Part shown: one piece after another, positions 1-14,150 of the stretch
Layout of the letters: each line of letters opens with the position of its first letter
Numbering within the stretch: position 1 is the stretch's first letter
DNA from: Myoxocephalus aenaeus
Taxonomy: Eukaryota > Chordata > Actinopteri > Perciformes > Cottidae
DNA: 64,000 nt
Assembly (NCBI GenBank): GCA_038501785.1
Contig: JBAMJR010000031.1
Location: forward strand, 13,356,501-13,420,500
Direction: 5' to 3'
Position numbers and translations under genes: made by a program
Notes under the pieces: model-generated
Told to the model about the DNA's origin: nothing
Database searches by the model: none
Seen by the model: the letters and a program-made list of their open reading frames with translations, nothing else

Positions 1-3000
1 ACTTTTTTTTCTTCTCACAAATACACTACGTTCCTTCTGATCGTGGCTCGTGCCCCTGAGTGTGCAGTGTTTTAGTGCCGCAGTTTTGTTGGATTGTTTT
101 GTTGTAACTAAATGTGACTGGTTCTTATGAATTTGTTCTTGTTGATGTGGACTACATGCATTGTCCGTTAATGACGCAGCATCCCGTCATGCGCGTATTT
201 ATGTAAACAATATCAGACGGCACAAAAGGCCCAGGTAGAAAATGCCCGGCCCGCCACTGGTACAGTCCATTTACCATGTTGTAGCAAGCACAGAGCACTT
301 GATTCAACATCCTGTTCTTCCAATCAGCTGACCTCTCCGCTTCACTCTTGAAAGTTTGTGCGTTTATTTGCAGCTTTGAAGGTTGATCACAGCGGTCAAT
401 AACGGTCCATACACGCTGTCAACAGTTCCTCTCCACCTCGCCGCACCATAGTTTCCTCCAGAATACCAAACAAGTGATGCTCGATCTTCAGCTCCCCGTG
501 TCCGTATCCTGACAACAACCTGTACTGCTACATTACTGTGTGACCCAGCGGTAAATCTGAAGGAAAAGTAGACGTCAATGCTGACCTGCCATGCTTTATT
601 CTTTAACAGTCTTTCCTCGCATGAAATTGATCCGCCAGACTGTTACAAAGGAAAATGGAAAAGCAGTGCAGGAATTGAAGCTGGCAGTTCTAATTTACAT
701 CCGGTCCTCGTCTTGTTATAGATGGAATAGCAGGAAGCTCATGCCATGACTTAATTGCATAATTCTTTTTCAAATGTGTTTTTTCAGATTTTCATGTAAC
801 ATGTTTTATTCTCATGTTTTGATGAATGATACTCAACATGGAAGTGATTAGTTCATTTGACCATCTGAGTAATTTAATTTAATTTGTCAGTTTTGTCCAA
901 ATTGAATGTACCTAAGTAAATGTACCTAAGCATATGTAAAATCCTTCAATTTGTGGTCCTTAATGCTCTACATTTCTTTGTCAGACATACAGTAATGATG
1001 TATTTCTGCAGTACACAGAAGTCGCTGGTTAGATTTCCCCTTCATCACCGCATGCCTACATTAGGAAAACGGTGCTTTAAAATGTAAATGAGAAACATAC
1101 CTCATTTAATGTCTTTCAGATTCAAGAAGGTGTGAGTAATATTGAGCGCCTCTAATTGTTACGAGCGTGCTGTTTCCGCAGGATTCTGTTTTTGGCCACC
1201 TGAATTAGGAATGGTACAAAGGTGAAATCACTCTGCTGGAAACCTGCAGTCACGGGCATGTCAGAGGTGCAGTCAGACAAAACCAGCTGGTGCCAATCTG
1301 TTTCCCCCCAATACCCAGGGAGACTCTCGGTGTCCTTGTCGTGAGTAGATGTGTAGCAAAACTGGAGGCAGTTTCTATCCACGTGTTGGGCAAATCTTAA
1401 CCGAATTTTCAAGAAACTGGCAACAGGCAATGTCAATTAAAAAGAGTTGCTTTATCAAGATCAGGCCATTGCAGAAGAAGAGGGCATAACAAAATGACAT
1501 CTTTAACTTGTCTGTTTCATGTGTTCACTTGTGGGACGTGACAGTCTCCTCATCTCTCCACTCAGATCTGATGTTTTTTTTGTTATCTCTTCAGTGAATC
1601 AGAAGCTCCAGTTTCGTTTCGTTGAAGTCTGTTTCACCTGTTGCCTTTATCAACACACCAACTCTTCCATCTCGGCAAAGCATGAACTTTTTCTTTTCTA
1701 ATTTCCTGCGTTTCTTCTCAGGTTTTTTAATGTGTTCATTTAAAAACACACATTAAACAGCTGGATGGAAATGCACCTAATGCTTGCAGGTGTGATGGAT
1801 GGGTGCGGCACACCCGATTCCTGCTCCATATTTGGGGAGCTGCTCAAATGCGGGAAAATTTGCAGATACACTGTTGACGGATGGACTTCTAGCAAAGCTG
1901 TAGTTCAATGAAACCACTCAATGGGTCGTGCAGATCCATCAATGTGTCCCTCGAAACCTCTCTCCCAGGTAACAGCCTGCGGTCGACACTCCCCCACTGT
2001 GGAAGACTCCGTTTCCCAAGTATCGACACGGATGCGCCCCGTGTTAGTTCCTCTTCCACTGCTTGCCACTCAATCTGTGCTGGATGGCGACATGTTGCAT
2101 AACTGTGACATATTTGGCACCGTGGAAAGCTCGGCTTCACATCATTACATCAATGTTTTGACTTCACAGACAAAATGTTTTATTCAGCTTGTACTGTGAG
2201 GAATGTTCAACTGTTTTTTGGGGGGGGGGGGTTATGTTGGTTTTGCTGAATTTGTTCATCACATAAACAGAGGTGACAATGACTTTGTGCATCAACCAAA
2301 AGAATCCAAAATTGTTTCACACACACACAACAAAAAGAATACCAGTAAATATCCAATTTAACACCGAAAGGAGATCTTTGACTTTTTGGACAACGAGATC
2401 CACAGCAAATTATTTGCATTTCACTTTCATACAGGCAGTGGCACTTTCTGTCATGTATAAAAGCTCTTTTTTGTAATATTTCATGTGGTAAGTTATTTTT
2501 ACATTTTTGCCATTCATTCCTCCCGAGTCAGTCTCAGCCTGTGTATTTCAAGTGCAACATGCAGAACTCCTCTGTTGGTACAGTTATTTTAATGATGCAG
2601 TGCTCAGATTTGGAGGGACGATACAGAGAAAGTACATCGTTATGTGTCTGTTATGAAAATAATACCAATGTAATGTGGTGTATTACACTGCATCCATATT
2701 TGTTTCTTGATTTTTGTATTGTATTATCTCCTAATATGTTTACGGGCATAAACACCCCAAAGCAAATTCTTTGAAGGTGAAAAACTGGGCTCTGATTCTA
2801 TATTTACACATATTTTATACACACACACACACACACACACACTGCACACTAGTTTGCCTTTCTGCTCGATAGATTAAGAGACTGCTGGGGGTTGAAGGGT
2901 CCACATGACCCCGGGCCCTTATCTAGAGCGGCTCTACTGCAGCCTTGATGAGCGGGAATGATAACGGAGCAGGAACACTGCCAGCATGAGCAAGGTCAGC

Positions 3001-5880
3001 AGCAGACTAACTGACAGTCACGTCATCCAGAGACGAGCTACAGATCAAAGATAACAAGTTGTCTCTCCCGAAGGTGGATTTGTTTTTCTCTGAACAGATG
3101 AAATAGCCTTTCTTCTGTTTGCTCAATATTTGAACATCATTATTATTGTTGAATTTACCAGGTCACAATATACACAAAATGTCTAACCATATTTTCACTT
3201 AATAGTGTTTTCTGAAGGTGCACTTGTTATCTTTTTCCTGACTTCTTTAAAAACGCTAGTTTGCCATATTACAGTGTCTGACGTTCAATATAGCTGTACC
3301 TGTACACATAGAAGTTGACAACATTTACAATTTAGTGCAGTTCTCCGTGAACAGCAGGGAGTTACGACTTGTAAAAGAGAACAGGTCGGACGTACGACAT
3401 AATAAGATAAGCTCGAGCCTGAATACACAAATATACACACATGCTCTCTATCGCTCTTCCTCTCGTCTGCTTTATCTGCACCGCTATAATAGACCAGCTT
3501 TGATTGTAACCAGTGAACCGAAAACATGACTTGGTCCGCATACCAATATGTTGTGCTGGCTGTTGAACGTTGGCTGTAAAATGAATGATTAATCATCCCT
3601 CATCCACCGCTGATGAAAATAAATCGTTGGCCGCTTCACACCAAGAACGGGTCACTTGTATTCTGGTATTTTGCTCTTTATGTGTTTATGTTTTGATGTT
3701 TGTCAGCATGGGATTTGTTATGTGGATTACTGGCAGCGGGGACTTTTGCTTTAGGTGTCAGTCCTTTACAGGAAAAGGAAAGGCGGTAGTTTCTGAGGCA
3801 GTTCTGATCCCCTTGCCCCCCCCGCCTGACTGTCTAATGTTGTCAAATGGGAAATGGACAGTCAGAGGCTATTGTATTTCTGCCTGTCGGGGAATATCTA
3901 ACCGAGTGCCATGCAGGAGGAAGAGAAGCCTTCATTAGTGTAAAAAAATGCCCCCCTTTCCTTTCACACACCACCATCTGAAATGGGCTGTCCTCTCCAT
4001 CCCTGAGTAGAGATTAGGGATTCCATTGCCGGAGGGGATTCAGGTAACTGATAAGCCTGGCTTTAAAATAGACCTCTGAAGTTTTAGACAAGAAAAAGTT
4101 CCCATTAAAGATGACAGCGGAAGGGATTTACACGGGGAGCTGCCCCATACTGTATCTCTGTTGATACTTTAACCTCGATAGCATTTCAATGAGGAGCTGC
4201 TGGAAATATTATAATATAGCAACAGTGAGCGACTAGCAATTAGACCCATTCAGCCAATAAAGTTAGATGGAGAGGACAGGATTTTTATTTTTTATGTCTC
4301 GTCACTGGTGGTCTATGATGGACTAACCGGATCACTATTGAATAAAAAAAAAAAACAGCTTCCAAGAAGCAACTGATTTTGGAAAAACATTGAACATGTA
4401 GAACATCAGTTAGAAATTGTTGCCGTTTATTATACTTATTAATAACCGTGTGCAGTACCGAAGAAGAGGTCACGTGCTGCGATGAACCCACAGAGAATTA
4501 TCGCCTGACTGCTGGGTTCCCGGTGTCAATATCCTTTAACCAAAGGCCTTTGTTGTGTTGTGTTGTGTTTGCCGTTATATCCATTTGCACAATCACTGCA
4601 TTTGCCCCTCTCTGTAATGACAGGTTTTTCACCTTGCCTTCTAGCGTGGTTGTTAAAAAAAGCGATACGTTTGCCTTCTGACATGGGGAGATAACACTTA
4701 TACAAACAACTACATAGGTCATTGTGTTGGTTTTACAGACACCTTCAAACTAATGCTAATGCCGTCTGGTGTATTCTAAATGTGCCATTGTTTGATAGCT
4801 TTGAAAGCTTTGCTAGCTTTTACTGAAGATATGCAGCAGACACTAGTTATGCTTAATTTGGTGAATTCAACAAAAAAAGACCATATTTGAAATGATTTTG
4901 CACAAATTCCCTAGAGAACAATGGCATTATCGTGCTGGAAGAGTTTCTTTCCTAATGAATGAAGTTCACATAGTTTATAATCTTCTTATCTCAAACCACA
5001 AGAAACGATCGATGTTCCAAGTAAGCCAGTTTAAACATTGGTCTACTTGTCTTTTATTAAGTGTGTTTCCCCAACAACACCAAAACACATAATTTAACTG
5101 AACAAAGGTTTTTGACAATGAAGTCACATCTACGTAGGACATACACACGGGGCCTTCATCCTGCAGTCAAGTAAATTCTCCATCTGACAAGTCACCAGAC
5201 AGCTATGGTTATGGATAGACGGCCTGAGCAGTTCATGCCTAAGTGATCTTGATTGATTTTGGTTCCAGCCTGCGGTCAATGTTTCAGTTCCGGCGTTGGT
5301 GCCTGATGAGGCGGCGCTGTCAATCACTGCCTGAGACAAGGTCTTTGCTAAGTTTGGCACCGCAAATCAATAAAACATCACTGACTGCTATCATGGGGTA
5401 AATGAAGCCCTTGTTAGGAAGTGAATGAGACAGAACTGAAAATATCTGATCTGACACCTTTAGTCCAGAGTTGACAGTGATGTTGCTGGAAGAGACAAAT
5501 GCCCTTTTTGATGTCAGAGGAAGCTTGACATGTTGGAGAATGAGCCAACTTTGAATACCATGGGGAAATTATTCAAAACTGAAAAGAAGAGGATATGAAA
5601 CCCAAATAGAAGAAGCTTATACAAGTGCCACCATCATTCCTTGAGAAAAAAGATATGACTTGAAATTCATAACTTCCACAATGTTGGTATAACAATCGAT
5701 GTAATGTGTAGCACTGATGCACAGTACACAACGTACACATGATGTGAAAAGCACAACACAAGCAACATGTCTATGCTTCATCATAACATATGACCACACA
5801 GAATAAAAAGTTGGATTGTTTTTTCAGTGGCTCAGATCATATTTACAAGTCAAGAACTTGTAAATATGATCAAACTATAA
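1..5880. other. intergenic, no gene recognised
   Basis: Only short frames without family resemblance. A CA tract lies at 2819-2842 and a G run at about 2219-2230. No splice-consistent exon series seen. Confidence 0.6.
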
Positions 5881-5889
5881 CTAAACACC

Positions 5890-6745
5890 AACATCCTTGA
5901 TCTATGGTGTCCCCCAGGGGACGATTTTGGGGCCTTTTTTATAATTCAATTGTTATATTCTCTTGCTGGGACAAATCATTAGTGACAATATGATTCCTTA
6001 TCATAGATATGCTGATCCAAGTTTACTTGCGTCCCCAAGAATATCTGTCTTGCTGGATTGACCTAAACCAACGGACACAATTTAAATAATCTTATTGGCA
6101 CAAAATAACTTGAAACAACGAACACAGTTAAAAAGCTCTGTGTCTCAATTGATTGTGAAAAAAAAAGCAATAACTAAATCAGATTTCTGCCATCTCAAAA
6201 ACACAGCCAAACTTGTCAAAACATGATTTAGAAAAACTCATTCAGGCTTTTATTTCCAGCAGGGTTGACGACTGCAATGGTCTTTTCACACGCCTTCCTA
6301 AAAAAAAAAGACCATCAAACAGCTTCAGCTTGTACAAAATGCAGCTGCTAGATTTCTTATTAAAACCTAAAGGACCAACCACATTACTCCCTATACTTAA
6401 ATCCCTACGGTAAGTCACAGCATTTACTTTAAATCTCTGCTGCCTATTCATAAATTATAAAATAGAGCAGGACCAAAAGACCCATCAGATATGTTTCCGC
6501 AGTACACGCTTAGACATCTCAGAGGAGAGAAATGTGTTTGTAAAGCAGCTTTTTGCTCTGGCTGCTCAGCTCCGCAACCAAGGTCCTGATTGTATTAAAG
6601 GTGCACCAACCGTAGCAACCTTTAAATCTAGACTTAAAGCTTGCTGTTTCTTTTGGCCTATAAAGCTTTATGAGTATGGATATCCAAGGTCTGGCCTTGA
6701 AGACAGAAGGAACCACTGGAAAGAAATACGATAATCTGTGCAAAC
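5890..6745 (+). mobile_element. degraded L2-type LINE ORF2 fragment
   Basis: Pieces of an L2-clade reverse transcriptase in changing frames: YGVPQGTILGPF near 5902, HDLEKLIQAFISSRVDDCNG near 6222, QLVQNAAARFLIKT near 6328, FKSLLPIHK near 6430 and FKSRLKACCFFW near 6625. The catalytic region is mostly lost. It is a dead fragment. Confidence 0.8.
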
Positions 6746-6749
6746 TATT

Positions 6750-7915
6750 TATTTAAAGGTGTTTTAAAAAGGTGTTTTAAAGGTAAATCTGTAACATATA
6801 ATCGCTTCAGAGTATTTCCTTCAAAATCAACTAAATATGTCTTCCCACTCAAATCTTGCTGGCATCAGAAGAACAAGATGCATCGTCAGTTCTTGAGCTA
6901 AGTCTAAGAGATTACAAAGAGACACAAGCCCATGAAAAGTTCTGTAGCATCCCTAAAGAGGAGATGAAATAAGACGGATAAGAACCAGACGAACAAAATG
7001 TTAGGAAGATAAATACACTAAGGAAATGAACTCAAAGAGTGTGCAAGTCTATTTTTGCTTTAAAAAAAAGGCACAGTTTCTGTAAATGCAGTCCTCTGAA
7101 ATACAAAACACAATTGGAACCTGCTGAAAAACACATAATAAATTCTCTCCTCCAAGTCAAACTAAAACGTGATGCTGTACATGTGAACTTGTCAGTTATT
7201 TACTCTCCATCACCTTTACTCTTTTCCTGACTGCTTCCTAAGTGACCTGCTGTGCTTCACTGCGAGCTAAAGGTCACTAATTTAACTTGAAGGGAGTCAT
7301 AGACGGGTTTTAAAGGAATGTTTGATCTCTTTCATTTCAGTTACTGTTTTCCATCATGCACTGTAGCTCTGTCTCCGGAGCTGTTATCACTCACAATCTA
7401 AGTACTTTGGAAAAACAAAATGCTATTTGAATATTATTATCATCAGGTACATCCAAATATAATTTTTTTGGACTAGCCAAATACCAAAACCAAGCCGATT
7501 TCTAACCATTTGTTCCAAGTTGTATCATCAAAACTTTAGGGAAAACTGATGAAAATAATAGCCGGTGTGAGATGTCAGAACAGTGAAACGCTGACTTATT
7601 TTGAAACGTAGAATTGTCATGCTGGGAACGTGAGCATGGTTGGCATTCAGCTGCAGGAAAGAGAGCGAGAGAGAGAGAGAAGTGTGGAGATGACTCATGA
7701 GAGCAGTGCCAGGTGAGTTGATTGTTGACTAATTAGGTTCTCCTTTAATATGCAGTAGCATGCTGGACCTCTGACTGCCACGCGCTGTGGACCGCCGGGC
7801 CCGCGAGTATACTCATTAAATGAATAATTTCTGTCATATTCATTGAATGTGCTGTGACTCTGTTACGTTGTTTATTCTGTACACATGACATATATTGCTT
7901 CTGTCCATCCGAGGA
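6750..7915. other. intergenic, nothing recognised
   Basis: No gene or classified repeat apart from a short GA tract near 7665-7680. Confidence 0.55.
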
Positions 7916-7920
7916 GAGGG

Positions 7921-8058
7921 AGAGGGGATGTTTTTTTCAGTTTTTTTGGGGGAGTTTTTCCTGATCCGATGTGAGGCCCTGGGACAGGGATGTGTACAGA
8001 TTGTACATTTTTAATTTGTGATTTTGGGCTACACAAAATAAACTGAATTCAAATGAAT
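7921..8058 (+). repeat. LINE-type 3' tail fragment
   Basis: GGGGGAGTTTTTCCTGATCC followed by TGTACAGATTGTACA and TTTGTGATTTTGGGCTACAC then AAAATAAA matches the common teleost L2-like LINE 3' end. A weaker copy is at 14036-14150. Confidence 0.6.
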
Positions 8059-8564
8059 ACTGTCTGCTGAACTGTGTTAGAAACTCTGAGCGGCTGCTGC
8101 AAGCAGGATGTGGGTGAGCAGTCGCGTTAATAAAAGAACATCGTCTGTGAACGAACTGTCTGTGTTATGTGCTGGGGGAACTCGTGGGGGCCGCGAGACT
8201 CGCGACACATGCAACTTGGCAAAACATGAGTCAACCTCTCATTTACAATGATGGATTATCTTCAGGCCACGCGTCTCTGAAACCGGAGTGAGTACACCCT
8301 GAGAGATGAAAATGTCTAATCATAGCACACAAGCGAAATCTAACACGATTAACTAAAGGTTAAATGGAGATGAGCCTCTTTTCAATGTTTCCTTTCTATA
8401 TCTTTCTCCAGTTGGCAACTTGTGGAAGCACTCTTTGTTTTATTGAGACTGCTACTGAAGAGGTCGCAAATCTAGCAAAGAGCTTGCTGTATAAAGACCG
8501 ACTTTATACTAAATGGACTGTTCTTGTATAGCATTTTTATAGTTTTCCAACCACTCAATGCACT

Positions 8565-8745
8565 TTAACACTACATGACATAATTCACAAACTGATGGCA
8601 GTAAGGTGCCACCTGCCAGCTAACATTCATACGGAAGCAATTTGGGGTTAAGTGTCTTGCCCAAGGACACATTGACATGGTCTAGCGCAGCCGGGGATCA
8701 AACCGTCAATCCTCTGATTGAAGGCAGATTTACTGACCAGGCCGG
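8565..8745 (+). repeat. dispersed repeat copy 1
   Basis: Shares AGCAATTTGGGGTTAAGTGT then CTTGCC and an AATCCTCTGATTGAAGG block with 42130-42360. It is a very common dispersed sequence in teleosts, class not decided here. Confidence 0.65.
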
Positions 8746-8749
8746 TTGA

Positions 8750-10262
8750 AAGCAGGGTGGAGGATGACACTCAGCCACCGATGTAAAGAAGTGCTCTCGC
8801 TGCTTCTGTCTGTCTTTTCTCCGTCATTTTTCTCCTCCATGATGTTTAGAGAACTCGCCTCGCGTCGGGAAATTATCGACGTAATTATGTCTCACTGGAA
8901 ATTATCACGATTTTGTGATCAAACCCTTTTCATTCCTCATCTTTAGGTTAGGGAGGAAGTGACGTGTGTGTTGTCGTTCGTTATGCTAGTGTGGGGGACG
9001 CTACGTGAGCTTGTTAGCTGTTCCGTTTGAGCTACTGTTAGCGAAGAGCCCCGTTGCAATACTGTGAACACTCAAGCAATAAACCTGCAAGTTAAGGAAA
9101 CCAACGTCTGCGAGTCGTTACTGCGGACGTGACAATATCAAAGTTTACACAAAACATGTTTGGTAACTGTCAAGCTTGAAATGACAATTAACGGTCGCGC
9201 AATTTAAATCTACCTGTTATTTTAAGTGTGCACTGATATGGAACGCTCTAAATGTAAATAGGCTGTACAGTACTTTATGGCTGAATAAAATACACCCCGT
9301 GACTCACTCTCAACCAATCAGAATGCTTGATTTGATCTACCCGTATTATAAAACCCTTTTAAATGTCATGTCTTTTCTCAATATCCTTTGATCAGGTTGC
9401 AATCATTACCCCGTTCCCATGCGGCCACAGTCTTGGACGCAACCCTTCATTACTCAAATACAGCTCACTCCCTGCACAGTAGCATTCACCAGCTGGATCA
9501 CGTCCACTTTCAGTCAGGCAAACGAGTAAGACGCCACTTCCAAACTCATTATGATTGGACAGCTGTTCCGTTGGGGACTTTCCAAAATCAACAATCACTT
9601 CCTGGACGGCCGCTGACAGCCACTGCTGGGTCTCGTAACGGCATCGAAGACAGCGCGTCGCGTCCGCATTTTTAACACATCTCAATTTGGCATGCCGCTG
9701 TGGGGTCTGGCTGCTATGACTGGATGTAGAGAATTGGCAGTTAATGTTTTATGGCAGTCACAGTGGGGAAAGTGCTTACAGGAATTTTAAATTGATGCGG
9801 CTCTCAGTTTGTCGTGCTGAAAACTGTCGTACAGTTTTTTGTTCTTTTTCCACCTGTGCTGAAAATAATGCACATGGCCACCTATCCACCAAATGGCACA
9901 TGTTCTATTCTACTGGGAGTTAGCAGCCTCATGTTTATTCTATCGTGCTGCTATGGCATGTCATGAATCAACTACCCTTTCTTGACAAGTAAATCTCATT
10001 AGAGGTATATTTGTTTGTTTGTGTGTGTATGTTCAGCCTGGCAGGCTGGAGAGGGATGAGAAGGAAAGAGGCACAGGAAGTTTCTTTTTGGCAGATGTTC
10101 ACCATCTCAGTCGAAGCCAACAACATCGCTGCATTATGGGCAATGCCCAGGTGGCGTGACCGGTCCGGGGAGGAAAGAAGAGGAAGGTATTGGATGTTAC
10201 GGCAGACCTCCTTATTCCTGGTTTGGCATAGTTTGGAGTTGTTTTTTATATATGCAGTGTCT

Positions 10263-10265
<3 letters not shown>
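8750..10265. other. intergenic, possible LTR-like fragment
   Basis: The stretch 8960-9133 ends AATAAACCTGCAAG ... GCGGACGTGACA, which looks like the end of an LTR, but no partner end or duplication was found. Overlapping frames on both strands at 9388-9685 have no recognisable product. Confidence 0.35.

Positions 10266-10338
<73 letters not shown>
10266..10338 (+). repeat. (AT)n microsatellite
   Basis: About 36 AT units followed by a short CA run; likely unstable and cruciform-prone. Confidence 0.97.
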
Positions 10339-10344
<6 letters not shown>

Positions 10345-10346
<2 letters not shown>

Positions 10347-13300
10347 GAGCACATGCAGCAGAATTTGGAACTGCTTAATAATTCAAGATTTCAAGATTAT
10401 TATTTTGTACTGCTATCAATAGCCAATTGGAACTTTAATATTAGAAATAGCAGATAAATACATTTAAAAAATGAATAAAACATAGCCAAAATCCTACATG
10501 TAGAAAATGGTCGCATCCACTGAGATAGGCGAAAAGCTCAGAAGTCATTTGTATTTAAAAATAATAATAATTTGAATTTGAATTTACTACCTAATAAGTG
10601 CTTGCTGGTTAGTTGTGTGAACTCATCAAAACAAAGTATTATGAGAAGCAGCACCCAAAGCAATGGAATACACAAGACTTGATCAAATGGAATCACGCAC
10701 CTAGACGTACGTACATGCTGCAGCATAACTCATGATTATGATGACGAAACAGTAACTTACGGTTATTTTTATTCTATATTCAGAAAGCAATAAGAAGAAG
10801 GGTGCAGACTTGGTATCAACCCTGGACTTTGCTTTTGCCCCAAGAGTAAACTCTACATAAAAAAAAAAACTCAGAGCAAAGTTCTTTTGCTTTGAAATTA
10901 AAAATATATACTGAGGCTCATTGTGAGATAGATGAGCAATCCTTCACTAAACCAACACAAAGAAAGCATTTTGGTTATTTAGTTTTCTAGCTGAGGTCTT
11001 TCAGAAGGCCAAAGTACTTCTGAACAGACATACCATTTTGAGACGGAGCTCTTCAGTTCTAAACTGCCGGCAGGGCCAAACCTGAGGACTCTTTTTGTCT
11101 CCAACATCTCAAAAGGTGTCCCTCTCTTTCTCCCACTCAACAGCCCGTCGCTAATTGTCACTTTCCTTTCGGAAAGTAAACAACATAATGCGTCATTATG
11201 CAAAAGTTCACGTATAAATGTGTTCGCCCTGCAACAGTGTCGGGGGATCCTGAATTCCAGCAGTCAAGAAGGAAATGCCAGCAAATTAATCAACATGAAG
11301 TAGTGTTCAACTTCAGAGGGAGGGAAGCGGCGCTCTGCTTACTACTGTCACACTTCTGCTTTATGTACAGGAAGCTAAATCCCTCTCTGGCTGTAGTTTT
11401 AATAAGGGCATGGTAGGGCAGTTCTGCAACATCGGCATAACAAAATATTTTAAACAATTCATTTCTCAATGTATTTATTGATTGCTCGGGGCTTCCCTGC
11501 AAAAATGGTCTGATACTATTTTGAAGTTGCATAAGGGTAGAAACTTGGCATATACAGCATTCATTAATCATGAAATCTATTTTTTATTATACAATGCTGG
11601 ACTAGAGTTCACAGAATGAACGTGCAGCAGACAAATCTGCCACATTTGAATCCATGCCATGATCATTTGGGTTGCTCTAATTGCACATCAAAGATCCCCA
11701 ACAATGCCAAGTAAATGTGGCCAAGAGAAGAACATTTTATTCAATTAAATTAGATTCATTTGGGGAATAGCGTACTCTTAGTAGTATTAGTTGTAGTAGT
11801 AGTAACTTCTGCTCTATTCATTTGCCTGGTCCAGTCAGAGGATTACTCTAAATATTGTGTTCAAGTGAGAGAATCTGCTGCCTGCTGACAAAATGGCCCC
11901 TATAAACTAATTACTAGTTTGTCGGTTTTGGGCACATTTTTTTTAAATGAATGTTGTCAAAAATAAATACACATAACCTCTATTAACCTCATCTAATTGT
12001 CACAAACAATATAAATAACCAAAACAAGGAAATAATGTATTCCCATTTTGGATACTATAAACAGAGAGAGCTCATTCACAGAAAGCAGATGAATGACGTT
12101 TTTAAAGTGGAAATTCTGAAGAGTAACACAAATCCAAATAACAGTGAGGCCAAGAATAAAATATAGTTTTTCTGTCAACAGCATGTGCTTTTGTTATCAA
12201 TTTAGCATTTAGGAGACAGGCACATGTCAGAACAACGCTCTGAATTATGTATGTATCCTCCAACAGTTGATTGCCCGTCTGCACCTTTGTGATGGTGGAC
12301 CACTTCACCCCCATGAGGTCGTTTTTATATTTTACTCAAAGCTATATTTGGTTGTTCGGGCTGTTTTAATTTGTGATTTCGGCCTCTATTTTGGTTTTGC
12401 AATTGCAAATCTCTATATAATTGATGGAGTTGATGTTCTTCAAAACATCAACATTTTATGAACTAAGAAAACTGCCCTGTTTTCCACTTTGTGAGGATGC
12501 ATTTTTAACGAGTAATTTAATTTAAGGAGTAGTATGATTGCATAACCCCAAAAAGTAATCTGAAAAATGCCAAAATTTGGAAAAATGTGGTTTTCCCTGT
12601 GACGAATGATGTAAAACGATGTGCCACGATGTGCCACGTTACAAGTGCATTACTTACTACTCCTGCAATGTTGCGTTGCTCTTTTGAAAACGAGTATAAA
12701 TTGTTGTTTGAAGTAAAAATGAGACTTTACATTATTCAAATGTATTTGGAGAAAGAGAGTACAGTGGCGCTCTGTGCTGCGTGTCTGTGTCCAGGCTGAA
12801 AGTAGCTCTTCAGAAACCTGCTGCACACTCACTAAGCCAGAAGTGGAAGTTGCCCAGAACAAAGTTGCAGCCTCATCGATTGTCCACTTAACAGGAAGAG
12901 GGGTTAAACGCCTTGCTGCACTCTTTTCTCTTTTTGGTCACTGCTGCCTCTAACAATCCAGGAATCGGTCCTCACCGCTACATATTTAATTGCATCATTT
13001 ATCGTGGACAAAAGCTTCTTTTGTGGAAAGTACCTGCTTCAAATTAGAAAGGCTGAAAAGTCAGTTACTCCAAATGACAGCAAATAGTGGGAGAAAGGGA
13101 AATGAAAAATAACCTAAAACAAGTGAGTCTTCCGATCACTATTGTGCGAGAAATCTCCCTTTTTATTAACAGATATGTTTCTGAAGATGAGTCAAACCTC
13201 AGATTGAGGACGCATAAAACGCGCTCACAAACGTCCATGCGTTTGTGTATTTAAACAACGTGAAGTACCGTCTCATAAATCCCTGTCTGTGCTGGCCACA

Positions 13301-13429
13301 CTGACTCACCAATGGTTATGGATTATCATTAATGAAATGGCTATCACCACTGGTCTTCTCTTGTGTTTTCTGTGCCCATAAATACACAATGTGTGTATCT
13401 GCGTCTGGGTGCTTCCCCCTCCCTGACTA

Positions 13430-13430
<1 letters not shown>
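10345..13430. other. intergenic, nothing recognised
   Basis: AT-rich sequence without recognisable coding frames or repeat ends. Confidence 0.55.

Positions 13431-13432
<2 letters not shown>

Positions 13433-13470
<38 letters not shown>
13433..13470 (+). repeat. (GT)n microsatellite, start of a simple-repeat cluster
   Basis: Pure GT tract; further CA tracts lie at about 13580-13600 and 13635-13660, and CT tracts at 13740-13760 and 13825-13840. Frames crossing this region are artefacts. Confidence 0.95.
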
Positions 13471-13472
<2 letters not shown>

Positions 13473-14035
13473 TTTACGTCTGAGGATTTGAATGGAAAAT
13501 TCCCATATCTGACAGGAGAGTCCATTAAGATTCTGCACAATGCGCCGGTTGAGGTTTCACTCGAGGGTGGAGGGGATATTCACACACACACACACACACC
13601 TCTCCACCTTGGTTCTCTCCCCCACCTTTTTCGACACACACAGACACACACACACAGACACCCACCAGTTGTCGTTGCCTCTCTCTTCGACACCTTTCCC
13701 ACCTTAAGGCTATACCGTGCTGCACCCCTGCCTTCCTTATCTCTCTCTCTCTCTCTGCAATGATACTGCGGCACAGTCAACTAAGAAAAAGTCCTCACCT
13801 GTAGAGGGGCATTCAGCCTCTCTTCTCTCTCTCTCTCTCCCTCTGTGTGTTTTACATGGAGAGGATGTTGCATCGCTCCTGCTCCAGCTGTTTGGTGACA
13901 CCTTGAAGCTGTTTGTCATCCTCCCGGGTCCATTCATCATCATACTGTATATGTTTACATTATATGTATAATGTCTGTTCCGTACGCACAACTATCTATT
14001 GCATGTCTGCTTGTCCCTCCCTTCTCTTGCTCTCC

Positions 14036-14150
14036 CAGAGGTTTCTTTCTTCCTTTTCATTTTTGGTCTGAAGCGAGTTGTATATTGTACAGATTGTAAA
14101 ACCCTTTGAATCCAATTAGTGATATTGGGCGATGTATATATTAAAATGGC
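14036..14150 (+). repeat. LINE-type 3' tail fragment, weak
   Basis: TGTACAGATTGTA followed by GTGATATTGGGCGATGTATA is a diverged version of the tail at 7921-8058. Confidence 0.4.

Noticed and set aside
8100..8210. Sequence with AATAAAAG and CGCGACACATG considered as an LTR end
   Set aside because: No matching start, inverted tip or target duplication could be found.
9388..9685. Overlapping 95-97-codon frames on both strands
   Set aside because: No recognisable product, no splice context; near-complementary frames are most simply chance.
10011..10457. 148-codon open frame on the plus strand and 128-codon frame opposite
   Set aside because: Both are produced by the AT microsatellite, which reads Tyr-Ile repeats; no family signature outside it.
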